Source: Aulostomus chinensis (taxonomy: Eukaryota; Chordata; Actinopteri; Syngnathiformes; Aulostomidae). Taken from it: a DNA stretch of 64,000 bases. Shown here one piece after another: positions 13,121 to 26,242 of this stretch. Each line of letters opens with the position of its first letter. Position 1 is the first letter of the stretch. The notes beneath the pieces are model-generated. The model saw only the letters and a list, made by a program, of their open reading frames with translations, had not been told where the DNA came from and made no database searches. Made by a program: the position numbers and the translations under genes. The DNA is taken from contig JBBMOA010000013.1 of assembly GCA_037954235.1 (NCBI GenBank), forward strand, positions 19,273,501-19,337,500, written 5' to 3'.

Positions 13121-16100
13121 CTACCTCGGGTGCGTGGACAGGCTGTCACCGTGGCCTGCTGTCAGCTGCCGGCTGATGTTGGTCTGAATAAACTGGCTAA
13201 GGCCGTCGTAGCCCTGCGTGAACAGATACTCCAGGTACCAGCCCCACGGCTTGGATTGCTGAAACACACGCACAGATACATCTCAGACATCTGAAGAGTC
13301 CTAACGTGAAAAAAAAATCTTTTAATCTTCTACATTTGAATGACAAACTTAAGCTACATGTGAAGTCTATTACAGATGCGGAAACGAGGAGGAGACCCTT
13401 CATACCTTTATGGAATTGAGGTCCTTGTCCTTTCTCCCTGGCCAACACTGATAAAGAAAGACAGCATTAATATTCATTGTCGGCCCTCCCTGCTAAACCT
13501 CAGAAGATCGCTGCTGGATGTTGCAGTTAGACAGAACCAAAAAAAGGTATGTGTATTATTAAACATGATGAAAACCATTTCTCAAGCAGCAGCCATTAAT
13601 AATAAAATGTCCTTCTGTATTAATGTATGTTGTATGAGAGCTACATTAATACCACATTTGTCTCCTTGTCTTGACTGGGACTCTATTAACCAAGCTGGCT
13701 GCATGCGTGTCCCAGTGCCTCCAACAGGTTGGAGATATACACTGTGCAACAGACTGCTGATACAAACATCTAGTCGGCTGCAGCTGGCAGTGATCGCATC
13801 AACAAAACAAGACACAAATCGTGCAACCTTGATGACACGCGCTCACCTTCTGATGGAAGTCGACAGCGTAGCTCATGAAGGCGGGGTGGTGGATGAGGTC
13901 GAAGCTCGTCCAGTACTGAGGTACGTTGCTCTTGAGCAGCAGCTCCTCTCCCAGTTGTACACCCACGCCTGGCTGAAACATTTTGGAGTTCCACAAGCAG
14001 TTGACCATGTCCACCACATAGTGATTGAACTCACGGAACGTCTGGCGGCTAATGTGAAAGGTCTGTTCGAAAGACAGAAAATTAGACAAAAACAAAGTGG
14101 AGGGAGAAAAGATTTATAGCTTAATAATTTCCTGTATATTCAGAATTTCACATCCGATGAGCTGATTTATGTGCAAGCCATTTACAAAGTCCATTTTTTT
14201 CCTCAATAAAAAATGCCAGTGACATTTCCAGGAGAGTATACAAGCTGCCTGATATGTACTTGCAAATTCACAGCGAGCAGTGGCAGATTAATTTAAATCA
14301 ACAACTTATTAATTTTTCAGCTGACAGGGTATTAAAGCCTAACAGCTGAAGTTAAATGTACTTGTACTTGTTTTTCTAAAAGAGCTTTTCCAAAGAGAGC
14401 TAAAATCTACACAAAGCGTCAACGTGCCCTACATAGAATGTAAAGGGAATGACAAGAATTGCATTAAACATGGACAACATGTCCAGTATATCATGATGAC
14501 TGTTAGATTCAGCCTGTGCATTTAAGAGGAATCCCTCTCGGTTGTCAAGTACATGGTGCAATTGTGCATATTGAGAGAGAATTATCCGCATTTACCTCCG
14601 TGCGTCTCTCTTGACTCTTGGCTGATGTCAAGTTCACCCTGTACCTGTTGGAAAAGACAGTGAAGGACCGGTGACCTGAGCAAACTGAAATAACTGGAAA
14701 ACAGCTTGTAATCTATGGTTAAAAAAAATATCACGCAATTACGGTCCAATTTCCTTTGCCCTGGCGTTTCTACACTTAGCTTTAGTAAAATTATTTCTGA
14801 ACCCTGGAGTGTAGTCAATTAGTCGCCACTGAAAGGATTTGTGCTATTAAAGCCTGGAGTTATAAATGAAACTGGAATTCTACATAAAAAGGAGAGCAGG
14901 GCTTAAGTATCTTGCCTCTTAGCCTCTAATTATCATGAATCATACATTAACATGTAAGTGCAATGGAGCAATTTGATTCCAATTCTGTTCCGTCATCAAA
15001 TATGCAGAAGCATATGGCATATTACTTTTAAGTGTATTGCTTGTGTATGTGTTGAGATGGCATCGAGTTGAAGACTCCTCACCTGTACATGATGAAGGCC
15101 AGCCTGTCCACACTGACAGCGTCTGTGGCAAACAGAGCTGGGTAAAAAACCCCAGCCGGGGGCATTACGATGAGTGGGAGCCCATACTTCAGAAACATGT
15201 CACACACCTGAGGAAGGAGGCAAATATTTCCAGTGAAATGTAGATATTCTCACAGCTGAAGCTTTTTCCATGACTAATTTGTTAGAGGCTGATACACAAG
15301 CTATTCTTGGCATCCTACCATCATATTTATGCAGTGTACTTGCTCCAAATAAGGCTAGAGACAAACTGCTTCCTCTCCCAGAATGCTGAGTTCCCAAGAT
15401 GCATACTGAGCTTGGGGAAAAGCCTTCCTGGAACATCCTTGTCTGCTTTAAAAAACCATCCTCTCAAACTGGTCACAAGCCGATTCGGCTGCCAGTGTCT
15501 TTATAATATTTGTTTATACTATTTGAGAAGAATAATGAAATATTTTTGTAAATTTATTGTAATTTTTATTGTTATGAAATATTGGTTAGATTTTAGCCAT
15601 GTGTTTAAATTCAATGTTTTAATTTATCCTCATGTTCTCTGAATCAGTTCAAGTCTGTCTGAAATGTTTAATGTTTAGGTTTTATGCTCGGGCGCTGCCT
15701 TAGCCTCTCCTTAAAAGCTGTAAATCCTTCTTAACTGCAGTCAGACCTTCTCAAGCCTTAAGACTCCCTCCAGATAGGTTTTAAGATATAAAAAATGGAT
15801 GTGCTTTGATAATAAATACTTGTAACATGAAAAAGTTAAAGGAGTGCGTTGAAACATTCAACTTAGTGTACTCCAATTCAAAATCTAGAAACTATTACAA
15901 CCTAATCTAAGTCATTGTGTGAAGTGAGCACAGACAATCTTTCACACATGAATGGATCAATGCTAAAAGCCTTCTTCAAAGTCTACACACTGAAGGTCAA
16001 AGATCCAGGTAAAATATTTCTGAATGAAGCGCACCTTTTAAATAAAGTAAATTTTCTCTGTGGAGAAAAAAAAAAATCACAAATCGACACAATCCTCTGC

Positions 16101-17226
16101 ATGAGCTCATTTACCGTCTCGTAGAAGTCCAGGATAAAGTTGAGGAGGAGTGAGTGACAGTCTTCCAGCTGAAGGCCTAGTGTGGACAGGCGACCCACGA
16201 AGTTCACCAGCTCCATCACAGAATCCTTGAACCCTGACAGGGTCATGTTGCTGGCACAGGCGACAGAGCAGAGAGTCAAACAGACACTAACCAGAGCTTT
16301 TCAGAGTGATGCTAAGTGAAACAGCAGTCAGCTGACTACCCTTTCGTAGTGACTCAGTTCTCCAATACCACACAGGAGGAAAGCACATAAATCAGCTAGA
16401 GTGGCAGTTCATTACAACACATAGACAAACACAGAATCAGGAGGGATGTTGGGACACAAACAAACCTCACAATCAATGATCTCTACATCTAATCTCTGAG
16501 CAACAGCTTCCCTAAATACAAGAGGTGAAGAAAAGCCAAACACTTGTTCAGTCATTTGTAGTGAAATCATACTCGTGTGAGACAGGCCCACATAACCGAC
16601 ATGCCACTTCAGATATTTGAAGGTAGACAATCACTTAAGTGGATTTTTGTGCTGTTTTCAGCTCCCCCCCAAAAAATTGAATTACATCTTAAATGAGCTG
16701 ACTGCTCACTACATACCTCTGCAGTTGTTGCTGGGAAGAAACTGAGGGCTAAAATTAAGGGAGCAACACCCAGCAGGAATTCAAGTTCAGTTTTCACCCA
16801 GAAAGGCCAAATCAAAGATGATGTGACAATAGCATTGACTTTGAAATAAATTAGACAAGAACTGGGACACATGTAGTGTCAATACATAATCATCAGATCA
16901 TTTTTGAGGTTTTTCTTCCCCCATAAACTATAATCAGTAAAAAAAAAAAACTATAAAAAGGCAACACCTTACAACATTAATTACATGTCTGGGATATGAT
17001 TTAATGTGAGAAATCTTTTAATCAGAGAAATCATCATCATCAAGAAAGAAAAAAAAAAACCCAGCTTAACAGCCATATCCCGTCTGCTCTCAGTCTCGAG
17101 TCCTTCCACAAAGGTCCAATCCTGAACGAGCCTCTACACACTCCCACTTCACTACCAAGCTTCGCTCCAAATCAAGTTACATCTTCAGTTCTGGAGGGCA
17201 CTTCTAATGAAGGGGTGTGTGTGTGT

Positions 17227-17257
<31 letters not shown>

Positions 17258-20200
17258 GGGGGGGCGTTATAAATGGATAGGCAAATTATGGGACGCCCTT
17301 GCCGCTACTCTGGAACAAGGAAGCTCCTGTTACCATAGCGAAATAATAAGGAGAGGAAACTAATGAGTGTCTTCGGTGTAAGCCCTATTCAGTTAGTCTG
17401 AAATACCAAGAGTTGAAAATTCCCTTTTTCATATTTTCAAACATTAATTAATAAGAAAAATGTATTTAATTGGGCTAGGAATATAATGTATTCGTGTTTG
17501 TCTGACAGCATTCGTCTTTCATTTAACAACTTCCATGTGTCCTTTCCACTTTTCCTTTGGGAACACAACAGTTAAAACCAGGAGGAACATTTGACATATT
17601 TTATTTATGTTTATGTGGGCTATGTATGAGGATGTGCATGTGACAGTATGTTATACGTGAAGCGACCTTCAATTACTGAGTGAACAGAGATCTCCTCTTT
17701 TTTATCTTGTAACATCACACACTATGAAGATCTAAAATTCTTGTCAAGGTAAAAATCATATGCGTTTCTGACTTCCTCCATTCTCCCGCTGCACATGCAC
17801 TTGCACTTTGCACTATCCAAAGCTTTCAAAGATGGCTTACACTCCACACTGATCTAATTGGTTTGGGACGTCCCTTGATATAATGGAAGCGTAAAGAGGA
17901 GGGGAAGAGGATAGGCCGAGGGGATAGAAGCTGGTTTAGGGTTGGGCCGATGTGTTTCACTCCTACTGTGTGCTTATAAAAACAAGAGGCAGGAAGCATA
18001 TGTGAGACTCACATGGAAGTGTGGCTGTTGAGGCTGATGTCCAAGTCGTCCTCCAGAGCATACACCGAGTGCCAGGTAAGCCACTTCAACAGCATACTGT
18101 TGAGGCACTCTATCAATCCGCACTAAACAAACAGGGACACAGGAACACCAGCAGAGCGGCTCAGCGGGGTTTCAACACATCAGACTACAGTAGGATCCCT
18201 TGGTGCTTTATAAACACCAGGCAAATGCTATTAAATCACATTAGGTGGTCCTCTGATCCCAACAGTAGCATGAGCAGTGGGGAGCAGGTGTGTTTATGGA
18301 CTGGAGAGAACTCCTACCTTGAAAAAAGGTGAGGATGTGAAGAAGAGCTGCATGAGGGGCTCAAAGAGAAGTGGTCCGATTTCTGCGGAGAAAATTGCTG
18401 TTATACCAACAACATCATTCCAGACACAACAATGCAAGTCCAAGCGTATGTCCTAATATGGCGTAGCTTGCTAAAATGAAACCTGGCTACACTCCTATTC
18501 AAGGTCAGAAAGAATAGCAACGAGCCCATGTAACTGGCTGATTGAAAGCAAACTCACGAGAACTGGGAACAACAGGAATGTTGCTCAGCAGGCCAAGGAT
18601 CTGTGGGCGTAGGAGGGATCCATCCCAAATATTGAGAAATTTGTAGAGAAACACCTCTGAACTTGAAAACCCTTCCTGAAAGACGACAAGTGACACATGT
18701 ATGACATCAAATTGAGGATGTAGAGTATTTCCTAGCAGGTATATTCTGGGAAGACAAGAAATACTCCCGCTTGTTAATAAATACAGGAAATATCTCACCT
18801 GGAGAAAGTGGTGTGCCAACAGCAGCTTTTCTAAAAACTGCAGAGGCTCCTCTGAATTCTGCGATGCTCCTCCATCACGACAGAACAAAAACTCTTAAAA
18901 TAGCAAAAATGTTTGGGGGGGGGGGGGATAAGGCACAAAGCATCATGAGATTTCAGATTTCCTACATCTTCACCTACTGAGAACCCCCTGGTCTGTTTTA
19001 CAATCATCTCTCTAAAAAAAAAAATCCCTTTGATATGCCAACAAGTGTCAGGTTTCAGCTCAAAGTCAGCTTTGCTTTGGATAGATTAATCCTTATAAAA
19101 GGAGTCACAGAGGGTTGTTAGTCACTCCTCCCGTCTCACCTTCGTGAAGAGCATAGCCTAGCCAGAAGTTGAGGCGTAGGAGAGCAGACTCATCCTGTAC
19201 ACAGTCCAGGTACTGCAGAGCCAGACTAGAGCCCAGCAGTGAACCCATCTGAGCAGGCAGCTGGTGGAGAGAGAATGAAGAAACACTGATAAAATCCCGA
19301 ATGAGGCCCAAATACACAAAGCAAAGAAATACAATAGTACCAAGTACCTATTCCCCCGAAGCTGGTAATCTCATAAATAACACAAAAAAGCTGGTGAGTA
19401 TGATTAGCTTTCTCGTATCAAACTGTCACACTTCTAAAGAATCTACTGATACTTGTGTCCCTTTCTCACTTCTAACTGAGAGGGCCAACAATCTGCTACT
19501 GAGCTAATTCATCAGTGCACAGTAATCTCCATAATGCCAGCACTGGGACATTTCTTCCATCATGCACAGTAATTTATACAGTCCTTTATTGGGTATGAAC
19601 AGCTGCCTCACAATATGGGGACTTTGTCAGTAGAATAAATAAATTCAAAATGAGGGAAAGACAGACTTGACGGGACATGGCTCAGCTCTCAACTCTATGA
19701 TTAATCTGAGGAAGCATCACTCTGCTTGTGACAACAGGCTGGGCTGTGGTGAGGGGATTCATCAATGATCTTTTGTCAACTCCAGAGGAATACAAGTTCT
19801 ATGAGTATTAACTGATACACTAATGTTTCTCGAAAGCATGCAGAAATGCATTGTCTTGGCTATGTAAATAGAAGATCTTATCGTCATCCAGAAGACTCAT
19901 TGGTCACATTGGCTTTGTGGGCAGTGAAAAGGGTGAATCTATATGCCATGACACGTAAAAGTCTGCAAGCCATTTCATGTGACTTATATTGGTTATCAGG
20001 TCACTTGATCTGCAGGGTGAATGGACATTTATAGAGGCAGCTTTAAATGACCACTTGCTTTGTAGCTTTTCCAATGCATTATTCTGTGACAACTCATCTT
20101 TTGATGCTTTCATCACTCATGTAGGATAGATAAACCCCCATATTTATCAACAGAACAATGAAAATTGATATTTCTTTTTTAAATCACATTCCTGAAACTG

Positions 20201-23200
20201 GTTTCTGCTTTTATCAAATAAACAAATTACACGCCTGTCAACTTCTTCTGTGTTCCCTCGAGGACACACTGTTAAGTATCCCAACCCAGGGAGCAGATCA
20301 ATTATGGTGACACAGCACCACCCTGTGGCTAAGAGAATACAGTACACGTTAAATCGAGGGTGGTTGAAAAGGCATGGAGAAAGTGGCATTTTATTAGGTC
20401 ACTAAATGCTTGAAGGATTTTCAGTCTGTTTCCAGGTGCATTGGGGTAATGGAACTAACATACTAGAGAAGGCGGAGGAGCCCAGGTGTCAGCAGCCCAC
20501 AGATGCATAATTCAGGAACGTGCCCTTTGAGAGTTTACCTCTATACGGTGCATATTTTCCAGCAGCTGAGCGAAGGAGTGGAGCTGCACCAGGGGGACCA
20601 CCTTTCTACCAAAGAATGGCTCAGTCTGAGGCTCTTTATTAACTGCAGGAATCAATGCTGGCATTTCCAGGTGGCAGTGTTTCTGAAAAAGCAGAGTAAA
20701 ACAAGAAAATAAATATATAGGGAAGCCTAGGTTGGTATTTGTGCACACAATTTCGTGGAGGAAAAGAGTTCAAGCAAGGCCAAAAATGATGAGAAAAGTA
20801 GAGGGCACTGGAAGAGTGCAGTGTATACCTGCACCAAGCCAATCTCGCAACAGTAACCCCAGTTAACAAAAACTCATCACCAAGATCTTGAGGTACTTCT
20901 GGCCAAATTTGAGATGGATCTGGCAAACCCATGAGGAGGAGTACATCAAATGCTTAAAAAAAAACCAAATAAAATCCTTTTGCCATCTGGTGACACTATG
21001 ACTAGTCTGTCCTATATTTAATGGATTCTTCCTTGGCCCATACTACAACCCTCCACCAAGTGTAGTGAAAATCCACCTCACAGTTTTTGCATAAGCAGTC
21101 AAATAAACCAGCCAAGAACAATACACAGCAGAAATCCTCTGACATCCTGTAATCAAAATCCAACATATAGCACCAAGAATGAACCAAGCATGCCAAAGCC
21201 ATCATTTATCTGGGGAAAACATGCACATGTATACAGGTGTGAGAAGATGGTGAGCTGAGGAAATGCTGCCCAAGGGAGCGGTGATTGCAAGCTGGGAAGT
21301 GTAGATTGTAAGCAGTTAAAGTGACATTTTAAATAAACTTCTATACCCTTTTCCTAGGGTTGGTGGTCTTATCTTTAATTGTGAGGGTCAGACTGATGTT
21401 GGAGGCAACCTGGGTACCATTCCTCTTCTGGACACCAATCAATACTGACTTCCAGTGGGAATTGTGATTCCTAAACCCACTCTGTAAGACAACAACAAGG
21501 AAAAAAACAACAAAGAAAAAAAAATTCTTAAGTGCTTGTAGAATGATTGCCATATCCCTTCTATGTTGTAAATATATAATATTTCACATACAAACCTTCA
21601 TTCTAGATGGAATAGAAAGTGTCACAAGTTCAGGGCAAAACACTTTGTAAAGTGACAGTAGGTGTAGGAGGAATGGTTGCCTTCCCTGAGAACACAAAAC
21701 AACACCAACATCCTCAATATGAAAAGCAGTAACTATGTACAGGAATTAAGTGCAGTGTGACATCCTTTTACATATTAAGTGCAGATATGATGGAGGTCAT
21801 TAAACCAGCAGGATGCTCACCAGTTTGGTTTGCAGATCCAGTAGCTTCCTGACTCTGAATACTCGCACTACAATTAGTAAATGAATAAAGGAAACCGTTA
21901 ATGAGATATAAGGGATATATTGAGGGAAAATACTGCAGAAAGCTGTAACGGTGTGCTACTTATCTCAGGTAATAACATAGTAATATCTGACTCACCACAT
22001 TCCTTTCTGGTCAAAAGGTACAACAGATGGCAGATGAAAGGACACTGGAGCAATGTGATGAAACAGAATGATATTAGACTTCAACAGTTGCTCAATGGAT
22101 CCCAAATCAGATCACAGCGTAATAAGAGTGGTAAGTTGCACTGGTAAGACAACAATTACTCCCGTAGCAAATAAAAACCCAATCCTATGAGCACTTGTTG
22201 CTAGCTTGATGAGGCGCATACCAGATTTTCATCCATCACGAAGCTGAAGATGAAGCCGTAGATGGATCTGAGCTGGTCCTTCACGTCGATCATGTCAAAC
22301 ATGGTCAACACCCACTTTATAAAAAGAACCTGAAAGTGACATGAACATGTAAACACATGAATGCAAGAAACGTGACTCAGCTCAAGTCTTCTTGGAATAC
22401 AGACTCAAAGGCTCAACACTCGCCCACCTCAAGTCTTCTTCAGACAACAGACGTCGATATCGAGACCTATCCATAATTCAATTGTATATTTATTAAATTT
22501 ATTTGCAGTCCTACGCAGGTTTTGCATGAACACCTTACAACTTCAAGCTCATTTTTGATGCAAGTAGGACTGGGCGATGTCATAAAATTAACACCAAAAT
22601 ATTCAGTGGCCCTTTTTGTGTCTTTTTGATGAGGATATACATAACAATATTTGGTATATATGGAAAAACCCTCAAGCAAACGTCTCAACTTTTCAATCAT
22701 TTCCCTTTGTGAGGTGCCCTGACCTACGATTTGATTTTCAGCAGTGATTTACACAGAAATGAAGTTCAAACTTTTCCAAAATGTCTAATGTTTTAAAAAC
22801 GAACTAAAAACAAATATCATAATTTATATCACTTCGGAAATCAAATGAAGACAATTTATACGACTCAAATCTATAATTCCATAAAAACATATTGCTTTGA
22901 AATTGAATCCAACAAGAGGAGCTCCTAAAAACCTGAAAACTGAATTATTTGCACTTACTTGTGTGCTTATGGGTATCTTGCAAACACCCAGCCAAACAAA
23001 TGCTCGAACAACAGCTTCCTGAGGCACCACTGTGGCAGGGATCAGACACTTGAGCACCCGCACACATGGACTTGTCCCTGCATAGAGTAAACCAGACACA
23101 CAAAATTAGTCCACGGATATCAAGATAACAACACACACACTTTAAATGTTTGTTTTATGACATTATCCTTAAAAGACAAAGAAGATGACCCGTCAATGTG

Positions 23201-24703
23201 TTGTGGTTTTGATGGCTGATCTACAGCTGTTGTAACAGTCTTACCCATTCGAAGGCTCATAGCAAACTCCAGCATAACAGAGATTGCCTCAGGAGAAAGT
23301 CCCCTACTGTTGGCTGCCTTCTCCACCAACACCAAGTTGTTCTCAAAATCATCATTCCCGACCCACGGAGTACCTGCTTCAACTAGAGGAGGGAGGGAGG
23401 GAGGGAGGGAGGGGGAGAGAGAGAGAGAGAGAGAGAGAGAAGGTGTGTCTGTGTTTAACAAAAACAATACAAATGCAAACTGACTTCTGATGCTGGGTCA
23501 AACAACCGACAGTAGACGAGCAGATGACTGGAAGGATGAGATAAAAAAAATTTCAGGCCCATGTTCGTTTTGCTGAGGGGAATTTTCAGCCCACATCCTA
23601 CAAGTTTTGAGTTTCAATGTGAAATGAAGGATACAGACAGTATTGGAATCCAATTACATGGAGAACAGAGATTGGGCTGAGAATGGAGCCTTTGGATACT
23701 TTACAGGACACTGGCGGAAGAGAATGGAAAAAGAAACTGATACTTGTTATAGGAAAGATTCCAACAACCTCAAAGTATTATCCTGAATGTTTTCCACATG
23801 ATTATATTGGTCTAGGAGCACATAAAGATGTACTATTTTAAAAATGACAAACCCCTAATTAACATGCCATGGTTCCCGGTGAATAAAGATAACAACAATC
23901 AATCATTTATAAAAATAAGAAGAAGAAAAAAACCTGTCGCTCCTCCAGCAACATAAATGGTCCTCAGCTTTTAGCAAACATCAGAAGACAAGATCGCAAT
24001 CATCCATCTCTTCCTCAAGTTGCAACATGATTTTATGTGATGCCTCTGCGTAGTCGTCGGCGGTTTGACCGAAAATGTTCATCACTGTATTGAATTCCAG
24101 AATTATTCAGAAATCAGCGAATTCTCCTTGTTTTTGCATGACCTGGCGTGAGGCTGGGTGTGTTGCATACGCCGCCATACGTTCATTGGCAACTGGTGAC
24201 GTCAATAACCCCACGGTGCTGATGTTTTGATGTCGAGCTTCTATGTTGGATCGCTTTTGTTGTCTACATAAATAACGTACCATAAAATATGAATTTCACG
24301 CGGCCCTCTAAATATGTTGGTTGATGGTCGCTCAGTAAACAAACCTACCCTCAGGTTATATTATGTCGCATTAGCTATTTACACAACTCTGTGGTATTGT
24401 TTAAGTTTCCGCCACTTGCTTTCCGAAGTGAATGCTTGTTTTGCTAGTTACTGGAAGGTATAAACCCGAATGTTTAGCGCCGTCGCATTGTCCGCTATCA
24501 ACACGGCTAACACAGTCAGAGCCGGACCTACCGTCGGAGAAATACTTCAGGGCCAGAACCAACGGGTCCTCCGCCTCATTCTTCCGTCTCTCTTTTTCGG
24601 CGACTCTCAGACTTCTGTTAATGCTCCGGTTCGACAGAGACTGGCAGTTCGAGGACGCCACATCCGAATCAGACGTCTCCGGCGGGTTTAACGTTGCGGC
24701 CAT
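13121..24703 (-). CDS. CENPI: Centromere protein I (Mis6 family), complete 19-exon CDS, 724 aa
   Basis: CENP-I is a subunit of the CENP-H/I/K complex in the constitutive centromere-associated network; it helps load CENP-A and assemble kinetochores in the nucleus. Coding exons in transcript order: 24532-24703, 23245-23382, 22959-23077, 22222-22329, 21996-22044, 21821-21867, 21596-21685, 21347-21481, 20539-20682, 19140-19260, 18799-18893, 18558-18675, 18318-18382, 18013-18122, 16115-16250, 15083-15207, 14596-14644, 13847-14062, 13121-13258. They sum to 2175 nt, all in phase. Landmarks match human CENPI: VRKLLDLQ (exon 6), EGFSSSEVFLYK (exon 12), LLLNFILDFYE (exon 15), MYRYRVNLTSAK across exons 16/17, and FREFNHYV (exon 18). 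Human CENPI is about 756 aa. I chose the ATG at 24703 because its context is GAAATGG; an upstream in-frame GTG is not credible. The exon 11 acceptor (TTTTAAG) is weak but is forced by phase. Confidence 0.95.
17216..17264. repeat. (TG)n followed by 24-G tract in CENPI intron
   Basis: A TG run passes directly into 24 consecutive G (17241-17264), in the intron between coding exons 14 and 15. On the CENPI transcript this is poly-C followed by CA. It is strongly quadruplex-prone on the plus strand and likely length-variable. Confidence 0.95.
20983..21105. repeat. Dispersed element fragment, copy B (CENPI intron)
   Basis: It shares ordered blocks with 5165-5290, including AATGGATTCTTCC, CCATACTAC, CCTCCACCA and CAGTTTTTG, in the same orientation. 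It lies in the intron between CENPI coding exons 8 and 9. Confidence 0.6.
23387..23441. repeat. (GGGA)n(GA)n tract abutting a CENPI exon acceptor
   Basis: On the minus (sense) strand this is a pure (TC)n(TCCC)n polypyrimidine run ending about 5 nt before the exon 2 acceptor at 23382. The microsatellite therefore supplies the polypyrimidine tract of that splice site. Confidence 0.9.
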
Positions 24704-24900
24704 TTCAACATTGCTAAACACTTAAAAACACCACAGCTTCGTCCTACCGTCAGCCATTCAAACGAAACTCAAATCCTCCGCGCGACCGTTTGCTCGACGC
24801 TTGCGCAGTGTAGCACATCCGCACTGTTGCCTTCTGGTAGTTGTAGTCAGTCGGTGTGCCAGGCGCTACGGGACCAAACGCGTTCCACTCTTCTGTTCAG
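24704..24900 (-). promoter_or_regulatory. CENPI promoter region with ZNF143-like site
   Basis: CG-rich and TATA-less, directly upstream of the CENPI start. The minus strand reads ACTACAACTACCAGAAGGC at 24829-24847, close to the ACTACAAYTCCCAGMATGC element bound by ZNF143/THAP11, typical of TATA-less housekeeping promoters. A GCGCA core at 24803-24807 resembles half an NRF1 site. Motif reading is mine; no occupancy data. Confidence 0.5.
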
Positions 24901-25335
24901 AGCCCCTTGCATTTTCATGACATTATGGCAATTGTAGTAAACACTTTTAATTTTGTGTTTGTGTCATTTTTAGTTTTGAGACCATGATTTTTATTTTACT
25001 GTAAATGTACCAAATACCCACTCAGACCTGGTCATTACTAATTATCAGTATCTGCCCTGAAAACACATATCAGTTGACCCCTACTTAAGCATAATTCAAT
25101 GAATAAAGGATGATGCTAAATCTGATGTAGGCCTCCTTAGTTGCATTTAATTTTGTCAGTATGAGCTGAGCTGAAGTCCCCAACAGGGACTGAGGTTACA
25201 TAACGATATGACATCACACAAGTGCATAATGTAACAGCTCATGTTGTTGTAAATGTCTGTCCAATGCCCTTGAATATTAAATGTATGAAACAAAAGAGTA
25301 AACAAGCAATATCTTATCAGTCTCACCTCCAATTC

Positions 25336-25341
25336 TTTATT
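25336..25341 (-). terminator. Candidate poly(A) signal for TMEM35A
   Basis: AATAAA on the minus strand about 900 bp past the TMEM35A stop. It would place the transcript end roughly 0.5 kb before the CENPI promoter, the two genes being head-to-tail on the same strand. Confidence 0.35.
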
Positions 25342-26242
25342 TTATGTAGAACATTTAGAGAAATGATGTGATTCTCAAAATGAAACATTTTCAACTCAGA
25401 GCTCACTTCCAAAATAAAACTAACAGGAATACTCCTTAAGAAAAAAACAAACAAACAATTGAGCAAAACCCTTCAGACATGATGAGCAACTTTAAGACTA
25501 TGAATTACAAAAGATAACATTTTTAACGGGAGAAAAATAACTATTTGATTGTGCCATGTTCTGCTAGCAGCAGACACCCAGGTAGCACCTGTTGTTTTAA
25601 CAGAACTGAAACCAAAAAAAAAAAAAGAGGATATTCAACTTATATTATTTGGGGGAGGGTTTCATGCTCAGTTCTGAAAAAAAAATGCAGAAATGGAAAG
25701 CCTATGATTTATATTATGTTCTTTCAACAAATTCTGATAATGCTGCAACAAGATGAGGATACGCAATCAAAGTTTATCATCGTTAGACAAATCTTTCAAT
25801 ATTCCCATTTATGATTTATATTCTGGATTGAATGAAACATGCTCTGACTATTAAAATTCATAACTTACCAGTCTCTCCTACCAACAGTATAAAAACAAAT
25901 TAGAAAAAACACGCTACAAAGATGCTTTCATGAAAAAAAGCATTCTCCAATCAACTTGTACCCTAAAATGAAATTCATACTCCAGTTAAAATACTTTGAA
26001 CACAGTGTGGGAATGAAAGAAACAGGAGCAGGGAAATGGATTCCACAGGTATGATTGTCCACAGGTATGTCGGGGATCTATGGCCACGAGTTCAGTTTCA
26101 CAGTAAAGAGTGCAGAGGAGTGGATGATCAGTCAGCTGGACCGGACAGGATGGGGGGGGGGGGGTTCTACCGGGAGTGAAATATGAATTAATACAATCCA
26201 TAGAGGCGCACCAGGTTCCCTTCACTGTGGTTCAGTGGAAGC

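Noticed and set aside
13376..14119. 247-codon plus-strand open frame
   Set aside because: It overlaps CENPI coding exon 18 on the opposite strand and runs into an intron; the minus-strand exon matches the CENP-I family and has correct splice sites.
14596..14632. Alternative acceptor GTACAG|GGTGAAC for CENPI exon 17
   Set aside because: In frame but drops two residues; the upstream CAACAG acceptor restores MYRYRVNLTSAK, which fits the family better.
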